A DNA stretch of 21,895 nt, from contig JAKBJA010000002.1 of the NCBI GenBank assembly GCA_021836225.1, positions 1-21,895 of the forward strand, read 5' to 3'. This stretch comes from Pseudomonadota bacterium. Its GTDB lineage: Bacteria; Pseudomonadota; Gammaproteobacteria; Burkholderiales; Thiobacillaceae. Positions 1 to 7,675 of this stretch are shown piece after piece. The position numbers and the translations under genes were made by a program. Below the pieces are notes generated by a model. It was not told the origin of the DNA. It saw only the letters and a list, made by a program, of their open reading frames with translations, and did no database searches. Within the stretch, counting starts at the first letter, position 1. The number at the start of each line of letters is the position of its first letter.

Positions 1-719
1 ACCGCAACCGCCTGCCGGTGATGGTGAAAGGCCCGACCGGCTGCGGCAAGTCGCGCTTCGTCGAATACATGGCGTGGAAGCTCGGCAAGCCGCTGATCAC
101 CGTGGCCTGCAACGAGGACATGACCGCGTCCGATCTGGTGGGGCGCTACCTCTTGGAAGCCAACGGCACCCGCTGGCTCGACGGCCCGCTCACCACCGCC
201 GCGCGCATCGGCGCCATCTGCTACCTCGATGAAATCGTCGAAGCGCGCCAGGACACCACCGTGGTCATCCACCCGCTGACCGACCACCGCCGCACCCTGC
301 CGCTCGACAAGAAGGGCGAGCTGATCCACGCGCACCCCGACTTCCAGCTGGTGATCTCCTACAACCCCGGTTATCAGACGCTGATGAAAGATCTCAAGCA
401 GTCGACCAAGCAGCGCTTCACCGCGTTCGACTTCGACTACCCCGATGCCGCGCTGGAAGCTCAGATCGTGGCGAAGGAAACCGGCATGGACGCAGCCGTC
501 GCCGCACAACTGGTGAAGATTGGCGGCGTCGCGCGCAGCCTCAAGGGGCACGGCCTCGACGAAGGCATCTCCACGCGCCTGCTGGTGTACGCGGCGACGC
601 TGATCAAGGACGGCGTCGCACCGACGGATGCCTGCCGCATGGCGCTGGTGCGCCCGATCACCGACGACGCCGACATCCGCGAAACGCTCGACCACGCGAT
701 CGACGCAACGTTTGCCTGA
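1..719 (+). CDS. cbbQ: CbbQ, MoxR-type AAA+ RuBisCO activase subunit (5' end cut by window)
   Basis: CbbQ is the ATPase of the CbbQO activase, which removes inhibitory sugar phosphates from RuBisCO in the cytoplasm or carboxysome. The frame is open from base 3, so the true start lies left of the window. About 238 of the usual 265-270 residues are present. The Walker A motif GPTGCGKS is at the left edge. Walker B is ICYLDEI, followed by the [18 protein letters not shown] stretch typical of CbbQ. The sensor 1 region (VISYNPGY) and the SerThrLys-rich KQSTKQRF segment are also intact. The C-terminal [10 protein letters not shown] motif is family-typical. The stop TGA is 9 nt before the GTG proposed for cbbO, so the two are very probably cotranscribed. 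The family call is firm. NorQ is the nearest alternative, but the partner and sequence favour CbbQ. Confidence 0.95.
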   Translation, partial: RNRLPVMVKGPTGCGKSRFVEYMAWKLGKPLITVACNEDMTASDLVGRYLLEANGTRWLDGPLTTAARIGAICYLDEIVEARQDTTVVIHPLTDHRRTLPLDKKGELIHAHPDFQLVISYNPGYQTLMKDLKQSTKQRFTAFDFDYPDAALEAQIVAKETGMDAAVAAQLVKIGGVARSLKGHGLDEGISTRLLVYAATLIKDGVAPTDACRMALVRPITDDADIRETLDHAIDATFA

Positions 720-728
720 GTCCAGAAC

Positions 729-3065
729 GTGAGTCCCACGACCGAAAACGAAGTTTCGGCGAAGGCTAACATCGGCACAGCAGATGTTAAGCCCGCATCA
801 GCGGGCGGCCATAGCCAATACCAGCATCCCCTCATGGCTGCTTACTGGAAGCAGCTTGACACCCGCTTTCCGCAGGTGGGGGAGGTGTTCGACGACGTCA
901 TGGCGGAAGCGCTGGCGGTGCTGACACGCGCAGGCATCGACGCCTACCTCGAAGCCGGCCGCGTGATCGGCAAGCTCGGACGCGGCGTCGAGCCGATGCT
1001 GGCGTTCATGGAAGAGTGGCCGTCCACCGCGCAGGCGGTCGGCGAATCCGCGCTGCCCGCGGTGATGGCGCTGATCCAGCGCATGCAGAAATCGCCCAAC
1101 GGTAAAGCGATCACGCCCTTCCTGCAGACGCTGGCGCCGGTGGCGCGGCGCCTGCAGTCGCAGGAGCAGCTGCAGCACTACCTCGACGTGACCCTGGACT
1201 TCATGGAGCGCACCACCGGCTCCATCCACGGCCACCACACCACCTTTCCCAGCCCCGGCCTGCCGGAATTTTTCGCGCAGGCGCCGAACCTGCTCAGCCA
1301 GCTGACGCTGGCCGGCCTGAAGAACTGGGTCGAATACGGCATCCGCAACTACCGTACCCATCCCGAGCGGCAGAAGGACTACTTCAGCCTGCAATCGGCC
1401 GACGCCCGCGCCGTGCTGCAGCGCGAGCGCCATGGGACCTTGCTGGTCGACGTCGAGCGCAAGCTCGATCTGTACCTGCGCGGCCTGTGGCAGGACAGCG
1501 ACCACCTGGTGCCGTACTCGACCGCGTTCGACGAACTGCGCAAGCCGGTTCCGTATTACGACAAGCTCGGCATCCGCCTCCCCGACGTCTACGACGATGC
1601 GGGCGACGTCTCCGGCCTCGACCGCTACCGCGCCGCGCTCGCCCACATGATCGGCCACCGCCGCTGGTCGGTGGCGCAGGTCGCCGACAACTGGAGCCCG
1701 TTCCAGCGCATGGCGGTGGAGTTCTTCGAGGACTGCCGCGTCGAGACGCTGCTGGTCCGCGAATACCCCGGCCTGCGCCGGCTGTTCCTCGCGCTGCACC
1801 CCAAGCCGCTGGTGACCGCCTGCGACCCGGAAACCACGTCCTGCCTGCGTCACCGCATGGCCATGCTGTCGCGTGCGCTGCTCGATCCGGATCACGGCTA
1901 CACCGATGCGGCCCTCAATGACTTCGTCACCCGCTTCCACGCTGTTATGACTGAAGGGGAATCCAGCACTGAGGAGATCGCCGCGCTGGCGCTCTCCTAC
2001 GTCGCCAAAACCCGTCGCCAGAGCGACCAGTTCGCCAAGGTGCATTTCGCTGATACCGTGGTCGACTACCGCGACGACAACCGCCAGCTGTGGAAATTCA
2101 TCGAGGCGGGCGACGAGGAAGAAGCCTTCGACGAGAAGCGCAAGATCGAGCCGGGCGAGGAAATCCGCGGCCTGCCACCGCGCCATTATCCCGAGTGGGA
2201 CTACGCGAGCCAGACTTACCGCCCCGACTGGGCGAGCGTGTACGAGGCGCTGCACCCCAATGGCAACGCCGCCGACATCGACCGCCTGCTCGCCAAGCAC
2301 AGCGCGCTCGCCAAGCGGCTGAAGAAAATGCTCGACCTCTTGAAGCCGCAGGACAAGGTGCGCATCCGCTACCAGGAGGAGGGCAGCGAACTCGATCTCG
2401 ACGTCGCCATCCGTTCGCTGATCGACTTCAAGGGCGGCGCCACGCCCGACCCGCGCATCAACATGAGCCACAAGACCTCCGGCCGCGACATCGCCGTGAT
2501 GCTGCTGCTGGACCTGTCCGAGTCGCTGAACGAAAAGGCGGGCGGGTCCGACCAGACCATTCTCGAACTCTCCCAGGAAGCGGTGTCGCTGCTGGCGTGG
2601 TCGATCGAGAAGCTGGGCGATCCGTTCGCCATCGCCGGCTTCCACTCCAACACCCGCCATGACGTGCGCTACCTGCACATCAAGGGCTATGGCGAACACT
2701 GGAACGACGACGTCAAGGCGCGCCTGGCCGCGATGGAAGCGGGCTACTCCACCCGTATGGGCGCGGCGATGCGCCACGCCGCGCACTACCTCGGCGCGCG
2801 TTCCGCCGACAAGAAGCTGATGCTGATCCTCACCGACGGACGTCCGTCCGACGTCGACGCCCATGACGAGCGCCTGCTGATCGAGGACGCCCGCCAGGCG
2901 GTCAAGGAACTCGACCAGCAGGGCATCTTCCCCTACTGCATCAGCCTCGACCCCAAGGCCGACGAATACGTCGGCGACATCTTCGGCCGCCAGTTCACCG
3001 TCATCGACCACATCGAGCGGCTGCCGGAGCGGCTTCCGCAGCTGTTCATGGCGCTGACCAAGTAA
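729..3065 (+). CDS. cbbO: CbbO, von Willebrand factor A RuBisCO activase adaptor
   Basis: CbbO is the adaptor of the CbbQO activase: its VWA domain binds RuBisCO while the CbbQ hexamer supplies ATP-driven remodelling. The long N-terminal part (to about residue 560) is the CbbO/NorD-type helical region. The C-terminal VWA domain carries the metal-site motif DLSES near residue 595 and a second acidic site in LTDGRPSD near residue 703. The C-terminus ends RLPQLFMALTK. The length of about 780 residues is normal for CbbO. The start is uncertain. GTG at 729 gives the longest product but has no clear ribosome site. The first 35 codons have lower third-position GC and contain three stem-loops, so ATG 834 (MAAYWKQLDTRF) is a serious alternative. 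NorD is the alternative family, but cbbQ upstream settles it. Confidence 0.93.
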   Translation: MSPTTENEVSAKANIGTADVKPASAGGHSQYQHPLMAAYWKQLDTRFPQVGEVFDDVMAEALAVLTRAGIDAYLEAGRVIGKLGRGVEPMLAFMEEWPSTAQAVGESALPAVMALIQRMQKSPNGKAITPFLQTLAPVARRLQSQEQLQHYLDVTLDFMERTTGSIHGHHTTFPSPGLPEFFAQAPNLLSQLTLAGLKNWVEYGIRNYRTHPERQKDYFSLQSADARAVLQRERHGTLLVDVERKLDLYLRGLWQDSDHLVPYSTAFDELRKPVPYYDKLGIRLPDVYDDAGDVSGLDRYRAALAHMIGHRRWSVAQVADNWSPFQRMAVEFFEDCRVETLLVREYPGLRRLFLALHPKPLVTACDPETTSCLRHRMAMLSRALLDPDHGYTDAALNDFVTRFHAVMTEGESSTEEIAALALSYVAKTRRQSDQFAKVHFADTVVDYRDDNRQLWKFIEAGDEEEAFDEKRKIEPGEEIRGLPPRHYPEWDYASQTYRPDWASVYEALHPNGNAADIDRLLAKHSALAKRLKKMLDLLKPQDKVRIRYQEEGSELDLDVAIRSLIDFKGGATPDPRINMSHKTSGRDIAVMLLLDLSESLNEKAGGSDQTILELSQEAVSLLAWSIEKLGDPFAIAGFHSNTRHDVRYLHIKGYGEHWNDDVKARLAAMEAGYSTRMGAAMRHAAHYLGARSADKKLMLILTDGRPSDVDAHDERLLIEDARQAVKELDQQGIFPYCISLDPKADEYVGDIFGRQFTVIDHIERLPERLPQLFMALTK
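742..806 (+). promoter_or_regulatory. Three consecutive stem-loops at the cbbQ-cbbO junction
   Basis: Seen directly: (1) CCGAAA 742-747 pairs with TTTCGG 754-759 over a 6-nt loop. (2) GGCTAACATC 764-773 pairs with GATGTTAAGCC 783-793, with one bulged A. (3) GCCCGC 791-796 pairs perfectly with GCGGGC 801-806 over ATCA. Stems 2 and 3 share 791-793, so they compete. They may be an intercistronic processing, mRNA-stability or translation-control element that sets the CbbQ:CbbO ratio. That role is inferred. No U-tract follows, so a simple terminator is unlikely. Confidence 0.5.
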
Positions 3066-3194
3066 GCCGCGTCGGGCAGGCAGTATCCATCCGGCATTCG
3101 CCGGCAAAAACGGTTCTTATTTAGGACAGCGGATGGGAATGCGAAGGTCTGAAGCCGACCCGCAACAGTCATTTGGCCCGGCCGATCCCACCGC

Positions 3195-3539
3195 TTATTT
3201 CACCGTGACCTGGATGCACTGTCCGATGCCAATGGGCACATGGGCCTTATTTACGATCTTGACGCAGAGGCTGCGCTTGCCGGAGGACGGTGTTTCCAGC
3301 AAATAACTGCCCTTGCGCTCGCGCAATATCGCCACTTCCTTGTTGTCGACGTAGAGATGGGAGTGATCTCCGCGCGGGCCGGGATCCACTTCATAGGCCA
3401 CCCGGATCTCGTCCATCGCGTCGAGGGTGGCGCCATCCACCGGCGAAGTGATCAGCACCGCGCCCTGCCCAAAGCCCGTTGAGGGAATCGCCAGAACAAG
3501 CCCGATCGTAATGCTGGCGAGGGTATGTGTTCGCTTCAT
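3195..3539 (-). CDS. Small exported protein, probable beta-sandwich domain, function unknown
   Basis: This 114-residue protein has a clear Sec signal peptide: MKRTH, then a hydrophobic stretch to about residue 20, with likely cleavage near GFG-QGA (residue 24). The mature part is about 90 residues. It starts ITSPVDGATLD, a common opening of Ig-like or fibronectin-like periplasmic modules, and continues with GDHSHLYVDNKEV, KGSYLLETPSSGKRSLCV and a C-terminal IQVTVK strand. Two cysteines (92 and 108) could form a disulfide. The start ATG is preceded by AAGGAGAT about 5 nt upstream. It converges on cbbO and has no obvious operon partner. HLYVD plus the SGKRSLCVK pattern recalls small periplasmic domains such as DUF4399, but I do not assign it to that family. 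Confidence 0.75.
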   Translation of the reverse strand: MKRTHTLASITIGLVLAIPSTGFGQGAVLITSPVDGATLDAMDEIRVAYEVDPGPRGDHSHLYVDNKEVAILRERKGSYLLETPSSGKRSLCVKIVNKAHVPIGIGQCIQVTVK

Positions 3540-3674
3540 GCTGATCTCCTTCCACGGATTAAAAGAACCCTATTCACGCGCATCCAACACTATTCATAGC
3601 AGGCCGCCCGCATATGACGAGGGCTTCATGAAAGCCTGGTGGGGATGTTGGGGCTGGGTGAGGAAAAACATGAG

Positions 3675-4235
3675 CTATTCACGCACGAGCCGGATGTCAA
3701 TCTCTCGCTCAACATACGCCCACTCCTCTGTTGCACGCAGCGCGGCAAACAGTTGGTTGAACGCCGCCTCTTCAGCCCGCGTGTACTCAAACCAGGTGAG
3801 GAAATCGAATGGCTCACTCTCCGAGAGATCCCGGCAGTGGTGAAGCCTTCGCGCCAATTCAGGAAAAAACTGAAGCCCGATTCTGGCGTGCTTGGACTGC
3901 GCTTCAAAAATGCTTTGGCGTTCGTCTTGTGTGAGCGACCACCAGGCTACGTTCTTTCGAATTGGGATCAATGCCGCGCACGTTACCCCGGGGCGCCCGA
4001 GACCTTGCTGCTTGGCCACGAGCCGGCTCCTTTCCTCATCGCGAACGACATACCGCTCGTTGCTTGTTATTCCACGAAGAACCCAAGCCGCATCTGGGTC
4101 GGATGGGCTTTCTGAGCCAGAAGCAATTTCGAGCCTTCTCACGACAGGCAGGGGCGCTCCAGCGATTACTTCCATATCGGCGACACGCCAGAGGCCTGTG
4201 TCACCCCCAATGAACGAAAACAATCGCGTAGACAT
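3675..4235 (-). CDS. cld: Chlorite dismutase, short lineage II type
   Basis: This haem b enzyme family converts chlorite to chloride and O2. The 186-residue protein closely resembles the short lineage II enzymes such as that of Nitrobacter winogradskyi. Shared segments include GGDTGLW near the N-terminus, ALIPIRKNVAWW, LTQDERQSIFE, FDFLTWFEY and ATEEWAYVEREIDIRL at the C-terminus. The proximal haem ligand is His116 (in SKHARIG). The distal arginine that marks true chlorite dismutases is Arg129 (in PELARRL). ATG 4235 is chosen because GGAGG lies 5 nt upstream; a TTG 12 nt further out overlaps that site. Base composition is less GC-rich than the flanks, suggesting acquisition. There are no (per)chlorate reductase genes nearby, so detoxification of chlorite made by side activity of nitrate reductase is more likely than perchlorate respiration. 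The role is inferred. Confidence 0.92.
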   Translation of the reverse strand: MSTRLFSFIGGDTGLWRVADMEVIAGAPLPVVRRLEIASGSESPSDPDAAWVLRGITSNERYVVRDEERSRLVAKQQGLGRPGVTCAALIPIRKNVAWWSLTQDERQSIFEAQSKHARIGLQFFPELARRLHHCRDLSESEPFDFLTWFEYTRAEEAAFNQLFAALRATEEWAYVEREIDIRLVRE

Positions 4236-4295
4236 ATCAACCTCCAACCCAGAGATTCAATATAGGTGAAGTCTGGGATGCGGATTGATATGACC

Positions 4296-4341
4296 GCTTT
4301 CGCAGCCAGAGCCGGCGCTGGAACCCCAAACTGCGAAAAGC
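4296..4341. other. Imperfect inverted repeat upstream of cld
   Basis: The outer arms GCTTTCGCAG (4296-4305) and CTGCGAAAAGC (4331-4341) pair with one bulged base. The intervening sequence contains a near-palindrome around GCCGGC (4311-4316). It lies between the end of the exonuclease gene and the start of cld, both on the minus strand. It could end upstream transcription or affect the cld leader. There is no T-run, so a classical intrinsic terminator is not supported. Confidence 0.35.
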
Positions 4342-4366
4342 TGTTCAGGGTCGGGAGTACGCAGAA

Positions 4367-5773
4367 TCACAACCGCCTGATCTTGACCTTCCCCTTGCTC
4401 AGGTAGGCCTTGAGCAACTTGTAGGTATCCATGTCGAATCGGGCCTGGCCGGATTGCTCGAGCAGATCATGGACCTCGGCCTCGCTCCTGGCCGTGCCCA
4501 GGTAGCGCCAGCCGTTCACTACGTGGATTTCCTCCACGTCGAGGAAGTCGTCGCGCTCGACCAGGCCGATCGGTCCGGGATAGGCCCAGGCGTCCAGCTT
4601 GAGTTTCGCCAGGGCGGCCATCAGCCGGGCGCTGTGCATCCCGATCGGTTCCTTGCCCACGCACGCGCCCTTGCACTTGTGCACCTGGAAGGCGAAACAG
4701 GGGCGTCCGCGCTGGGCGGGTTTCTCCAGCCCGAGGATGGACGGGCAGAGTTCGTAGGCGTCGGCGATCTTCCGCAGGGTGTTGGTCGCTTCCCGCTGGG
4801 TCGCGAAGAGGCCGAACAGGTCGCTTGCGCGGCCGAAGTCGGCATCCTCGCCGCTCGCGAGGCGGGGGCGGAAATCGCCCGGTGCGACCTCCTCGAGCCG
4901 CCAGGCGCACAGGTCGGAGGCGCGGCGCAGCCGGCGGTTGTGGAGGGGCTGGCCTTCCTTCACCAGGCGCGATTCCAGCAGCAGGGCGCCGAGTTCGCCC
5001 ACGGTTTCCTGCCAGTGGATGCGGCGCACTTCCTGGGTGAGGCGCATTGCCTTGTATTCGCGGGTGTCGGCGGCAAAGTGCGAGAGCACCCGCTGGCGCA
5101 GGTTGACGCTCTTGCCCACGTACAGCAGCACATCGTTCTCGCCATGGAACAGGTACACCCCGGGGGATTCGGGCAGGTCGTCGAGCAGGGCGGGATCGAG
5201 ATGGGGCGGCAGGCTGGGGCGCTTGAGTTGTTGCTGGACGGCCTCGGCCACGGCATCCTCGCCGCGGTCGCGCTGCAGCAGGCGCCAGAACTGCCAGATC
5301 AGGTCGGCATCGGCGAGCGCGCGGTGGCGGTCGCCAGTCTGCAGTCCGTGGCGGGCGATCAGGCTGTCGAGGTTGTGCCGCGGGTGTTCCGGAAAGAGCC
5401 TGCGCGACAGGCGCACGGTACACAGCACGTCGGCGCGGAATCGCTGCCCCAGGCGCTGAAATTCGTTCTTGACGAAGCCATAGTCGAAACGGGCATTGTG
5501 GGCGATGAAGAGTCGCCCCTGCAGGCGCGCGGCCAGTTCTTCCGCCACCTGGGTGAAGGTCGGGGCATCTTCCACCATCTCGTTGCGGATGCCGGTGAGT
5601 TGCTGGATGAACTGGGGGATGGGCCGCTCGGGATTGACCAGGGTGCTCCAGGTGGACACCCGGTCGCCTTCCACCTCCACCACGCCGATCTCGGTGATGC
5701 GGTCGATCAGCGGGTTGCCGCCGGTGGTTTCAAGGTCGATGAAGGCCAGGCGCTCAGGAATCACAGGGGACAT
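4367..5773 (-). CDS. DnaQ-like 3'-5' exonuclease fused to a UvrC/Cho-like GIY-YIG nuclease domain
   Basis: This is a two-domain DNA-processing protein of about 468 residues. The N-terminal 170 residues are a DEDDh exonuclease of the Pol III epsilon type: FIDLETTG (first Asp and Glu), HNARFDYGFV (second Asp) and HRALADAD (His and last Asp). A GIY-YIG module begins near residue 205 with SPGVYLF and LLYVGKSVNLRQRVLSHF. The following region resembles UvrC/Cho, including a Cys-containing CFAFQVHKCKGAC segment. The same architecture occurs in actinobacterial and proteobacterial proteins such as mycobacterial Rv2191. It probably acts in nucleotide excision repair as a Cho-like alternative incision factor; the role is inferred from family. 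ATG 5773 is used. A TTG 9 nt upstream has a better-spaced GGAA and cannot be excluded. It sits 66 nt downstream of another GIY-YIG-like gene. Confidence 0.9.
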   Translation of the reverse strand: MSPVIPERLAFIDLETTGGNPLIDRITEIGVVEVEGDRVSTWSTLVNPERPIPQFIQQLTGIRNEMVEDAPTFTQVAEELAARLQGRLFIAHNARFDYGFVKNEFQRLGQRFRADVLCTVRLSRRLFPEHPRHNLDSLIARHGLQTGDRHRALADADLIWQFWRLLQRDRGEDAVAEAVQQQLKRPSLPPHLDPALLDDLPESPGVYLFHGENDVLLYVGKSVNLRQRVLSHFAADTREYKAMRLTQEVRRIHWQETVGELGALLLESRLVKEGQPLHNRRLRRASDLCAWRLEEVAPGDFRPRLASGEDADFGRASDLFGLFATQREATNTLRKIADAYELCPSILGLEKPAQRGRPCFAFQVHKCKGACVGKEPIGMHSARLMAALAKLKLDAWAYPGPIGLVERDDFLDVEEIHVVNGWRYLGTARSEAEVHDLLEQSGQARFDMDTYKLLKAYLSKGKVKIRRL

Positions 5774-5839
5774 GGACAGCAAAAATTTCCATAAAACAGG
5801 ACCGGCGTGCGCGTGACGGTTTGATCGGCGGCATGCTTC

Positions 5840-6166
5840 TCATGCCTGCCAAACCCCGTACCCGGCTTCACGAAAATCGATTGCCAGTTCCACTTCCAGG
5901 TCGCGCGCCTCGTCATAGGACATCGGGTTGTAAAGTTCGTACAGAGCGGGCAGCAAGCGCAGACCGAATTGCTTGACGAAGCGGTTGGACTGGATGCCGG
6001 CCTTGTGTTTGTCGAAGCGCACGTCGGGATCAATTCCCGTCATGCCGACGTAAATGCACGGCTTGCCCGTCACGTAACCGGGGTTGACTTTCCTGAATCG
6101 TGCTTCGTACAAAACGTCTTTCGACAGTTCGATCACATAGACGTGGTAGTGGTTCCGGCGTTCCAT
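5840..6166 (-). CDS. Small GIY-YIG-like fold protein, function unknown
   Basis: This 108-residue protein has HVYVIEL near the N-terminus followed by CIYVGMTG. That is the paired VYVI...YVG pattern of the GIY-YIG fold, but the first element lacks the strict GIY triad. Downstream are RFDKHKAG, NPMSYDEAR, and a C-terminal LEVELAIDFREAGYGVWQA segment that looks like a conserved family signature. ATG 6166 is chosen because GAAG lies 5 nt upstream; a TTG 15 nt earlier gives a 113-residue form. It lies 36 nt after the diguanylate cyclase stop and 66 nt before the exonuclease/GIY-YIG gene, so all three may be one transcript. Catalytic competence cannot be judged by eye. Confidence 0.7.
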   Translation of the reverse strand: MERRNHYHVYVIELSKDVLYEARFRKVNPGYVTGKPCIYVGMTGIDPDVRFDKHKAGIQSNRFVKQFGLRLLPALYELYNPMSYDEARDLEVELAIDFREAGYGVWQA

Positions 6167-6202
6167 CGTCACTTCAAACAAGGGCGGCCTGGTGACACGG
6201 CT

Positions 6203-7450
6203 TTACACGGCCGCCGCGCCGGCTTCACGGAAGGTGTGCTTGCCGTCACGTTTCGCCGCGTAAAGTGCGGCGTCCGCTTTCTTGAGCAGGTCATTCAGCG
6301 TTTCACCGCCTGCGCAGCACATCGCGACACCCACCGAAGCGCCGATGTGCGCGGTTCCCCCTTCGGCAAGCGGGATGGGCTGACTCAGGCTCTCCACCAC
6401 GCGGCCTGCGACCTCGCGCGCAGCCGCCGCGTCGTCGACCTGACCCAGCACGATGACGAACTCGTCCCCGCCCAAACGGACGATCACGTCCGACTCGCGG
6501 AGCAGGCGCTTCATCCGTTCCGCCGACGTCACCAGAACTTCGTCGCCCGCTGCATGCCCATAGCGGTCGTTGACCGCCTTGAATTCATCCAGGTCGACGG
6601 CCAGGACCGCCATCTGCTTGCCTGAGCGCTTCGCGCCGGCGATCAGATGCTTTTCGTTTTCGTTCAGGAACCGTCGATTGGCCAGGCCCGTCAGCGCGTC
6701 GTGAAGACTGAGTTGCCTGATCGTCTGCTCGGCTTGGGTGCCTGCCCCGATCAGGCGAACGGTTTTCCGGTACAGCCCGAGCAGGGCCAATCCCATCCAC
6801 AGTCCGGCTATTCCCACCAGCATCGCCGACAGGTTCTGGTCGCGAATCCGTTCCGCTTCGCGCTTTTCCAGCTGGTTCAGCTCCTCCCGCCCGGTCTCGA
6901 TCAGAATGCGGTGGATCTGATCGATGGCGGACTTGTCGAATCCCGCGAGCTCCCGTTCTGGCGGCGTGGCATCGCCATTCGTCTGTGCGCGTTGCTGGAG
7001 CGCGCTGAATCCGGTCTCCAATGCCGATTGCAGTGCCGGCAGGGGCGCCAGGCGGACAGCCCGGTTACCGTCGGCGCCGATCAGCGCGATCAGCTGTTCG
7101 GCACTGGGACACGTCGATTGGCGGCATATCAGGCTGGGATCAAGGTTGGACCGATTGTGCGACTCGGCATATTTGCGAACCGCGTTGTCCAGGTTGAGCA
7201 GGTAGGTGCGCAGCGCGTCGATGTAGGCGATGACTTGCCGCGTGTGCGCCACCGAGCGAACGGACTCTTCCGAGCGCTGGTGCTGATAGAAAATCAGGGC
7301 GAACAGAACGGTGAGGATGAGCGCGAAGATCAGCGTGCCCAAGCGGAGTACCCGCCTGAAGCCGGCAAAGACGGATCCGTGGATTTCGGTTTGCATCTGT
7401 GGCGTGTCCAAATTCATGTCGCGCGCGACATGGGCGCGCCATTCATGCAT
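6203..7450 (-). CDS. Membrane diguanylate cyclase with periplasmic sensor (GGDEF)
   Basis: This protein synthesises c-di-GMP from two GTP at the inner membrane. It has 415 residues. TM1 is at about 38-56. A periplasmic region of about 150 residues follows, with a cysteine pair at 109 and 114 that could respond to redox. TM2 is at about 209-227, followed by a C-terminal GGDEF domain from about 248. The active-site loop RLGGDEF is intact (GGDEF at 327-331). The RxxD inhibitory site RESD (318-321) lies exactly five residues before it, so product inhibition is expected. There is no EAL domain. ATG 7450 is used; internal ATGs at residues 12 and 19 are possible, because the first 20 residues carry no recognisable feature. 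It is the first gene of the minus-strand group that continues with two GIY-YIG-like proteins. Confidence 0.93.
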   Translation of the reverse strand: MHEWRAHVARDMNLDTPQMQTEIHGSVFAGFRRVLRLGTLIFALILTVLFALIFYQHQRSEESVRSVAHTRQVIAYIDALRTYLLNLDNAVRKYAESHNRSNLDPSLICRQSTCPSAEQLIALIGADGNRAVRLAPLPALQSALETGFSALQQRAQTNGDATPPERELAGFDKSAIDQIHRILIETGREELNQLEKREAERIRDQNLSAMLVGIAGLWMGLALLGLYRKTVRLIGAGTQAEQTIRQLSLHDALTGLANRRFLNENEKHLIAGAKRSGKQMAVLAVDLDEFKAVNDRYGHAAGDEVLVTSAERMKRLLRESDVIVRLGGDEFVIVLGQVDDAAAAREVAGRVVESLSQPIPLAEGGTAHIGASVGVAMCCAGGETLNDLLKKADAALYAAKRDGKHTFREAGAAAV

Positions 7451-7506
7451 TTTTACTCAACTCGGGTACATGGAGAAAAAGAACTCGAATATTTTTTCCC
7501 TAGACC

Positions 7507-7614
7507 GGCCTCGACCCCGAGGCCAACGAATGCGCCAGCGTCCTCTTCGGTCGCAGGCACGCAGCCATCAACCATGTCGAGCCGCTGCAGCAGCTGTTCA
7601 TGGCACGGCGATGA
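7507..7614 (+). pseudogene. Decayed 3' end of a cbbO/norD-family gene
   Basis: This frame reads GLDPEANECASVLFGRR then HAAINHVEPLQQLFMARR and a stop. It aligns with the last 40 or so residues of the intact CbbO at 729-3065: SLDPKADEYVGDIFGRQ, VIDHIERLPERLPQLFMALTK. A TAG at 7501-7503 closes the frame just upstream, and there is no start codon, ribosome site or remaining VWA domain. The match covers the order LDP.A.E...FGR...I.H.E.L..LFMA, with a short deletion where CbbO has RLPERLP. The shared QLFMA ending makes CbbO more likely than NorD as the parent. It is a non-functional remnant. Confidence 0.7.
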
Positions 7615-7675
7615 TTCTGGCCGGTTTGATCGCCACCCCCCATAATTCGCATCCCAACCAGAAATCGTTTTTTTC

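Noticed and set aside
764..793. attC-like integron recombination site, because GTTAAGC resembles the core GTTRRRY
   Set aside because: The opposite core does not fit RYYYAAC, there is no integrase or cassette array, and simple stem-loops explain the symmetry.
798..3107. 769-residue open frame on the minus strand opposite cbbO
   Set aside because: It mirrors a well-supported cbbO and is a product of high-GC codon bias. It has no recognisable motif and no ribosome site.
3600..3674. Small minus-strand frame after cld beginning MFFLTQPQHPHQ
   Set aside because: It has 25 codons, no ribosome site and no recognisable family. It is more likely untranslated 3' sequence.
3570..3684. Direct repeat CTATTCACGC at 3570-3579 and 3675-3684 as a mobile-element target duplication around the cld 3' side
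   Set aside because: Nothing resembling an insertion element lies between the copies, and a third partial copy suggests local low-level repetition.
4454..5794. 446-residue plus-strand frame opposite the exonuclease/GIY-YIG gene
   Set aside because: The minus-strand protein has complete catalytic motifs. The plus frame is a compositional shadow.
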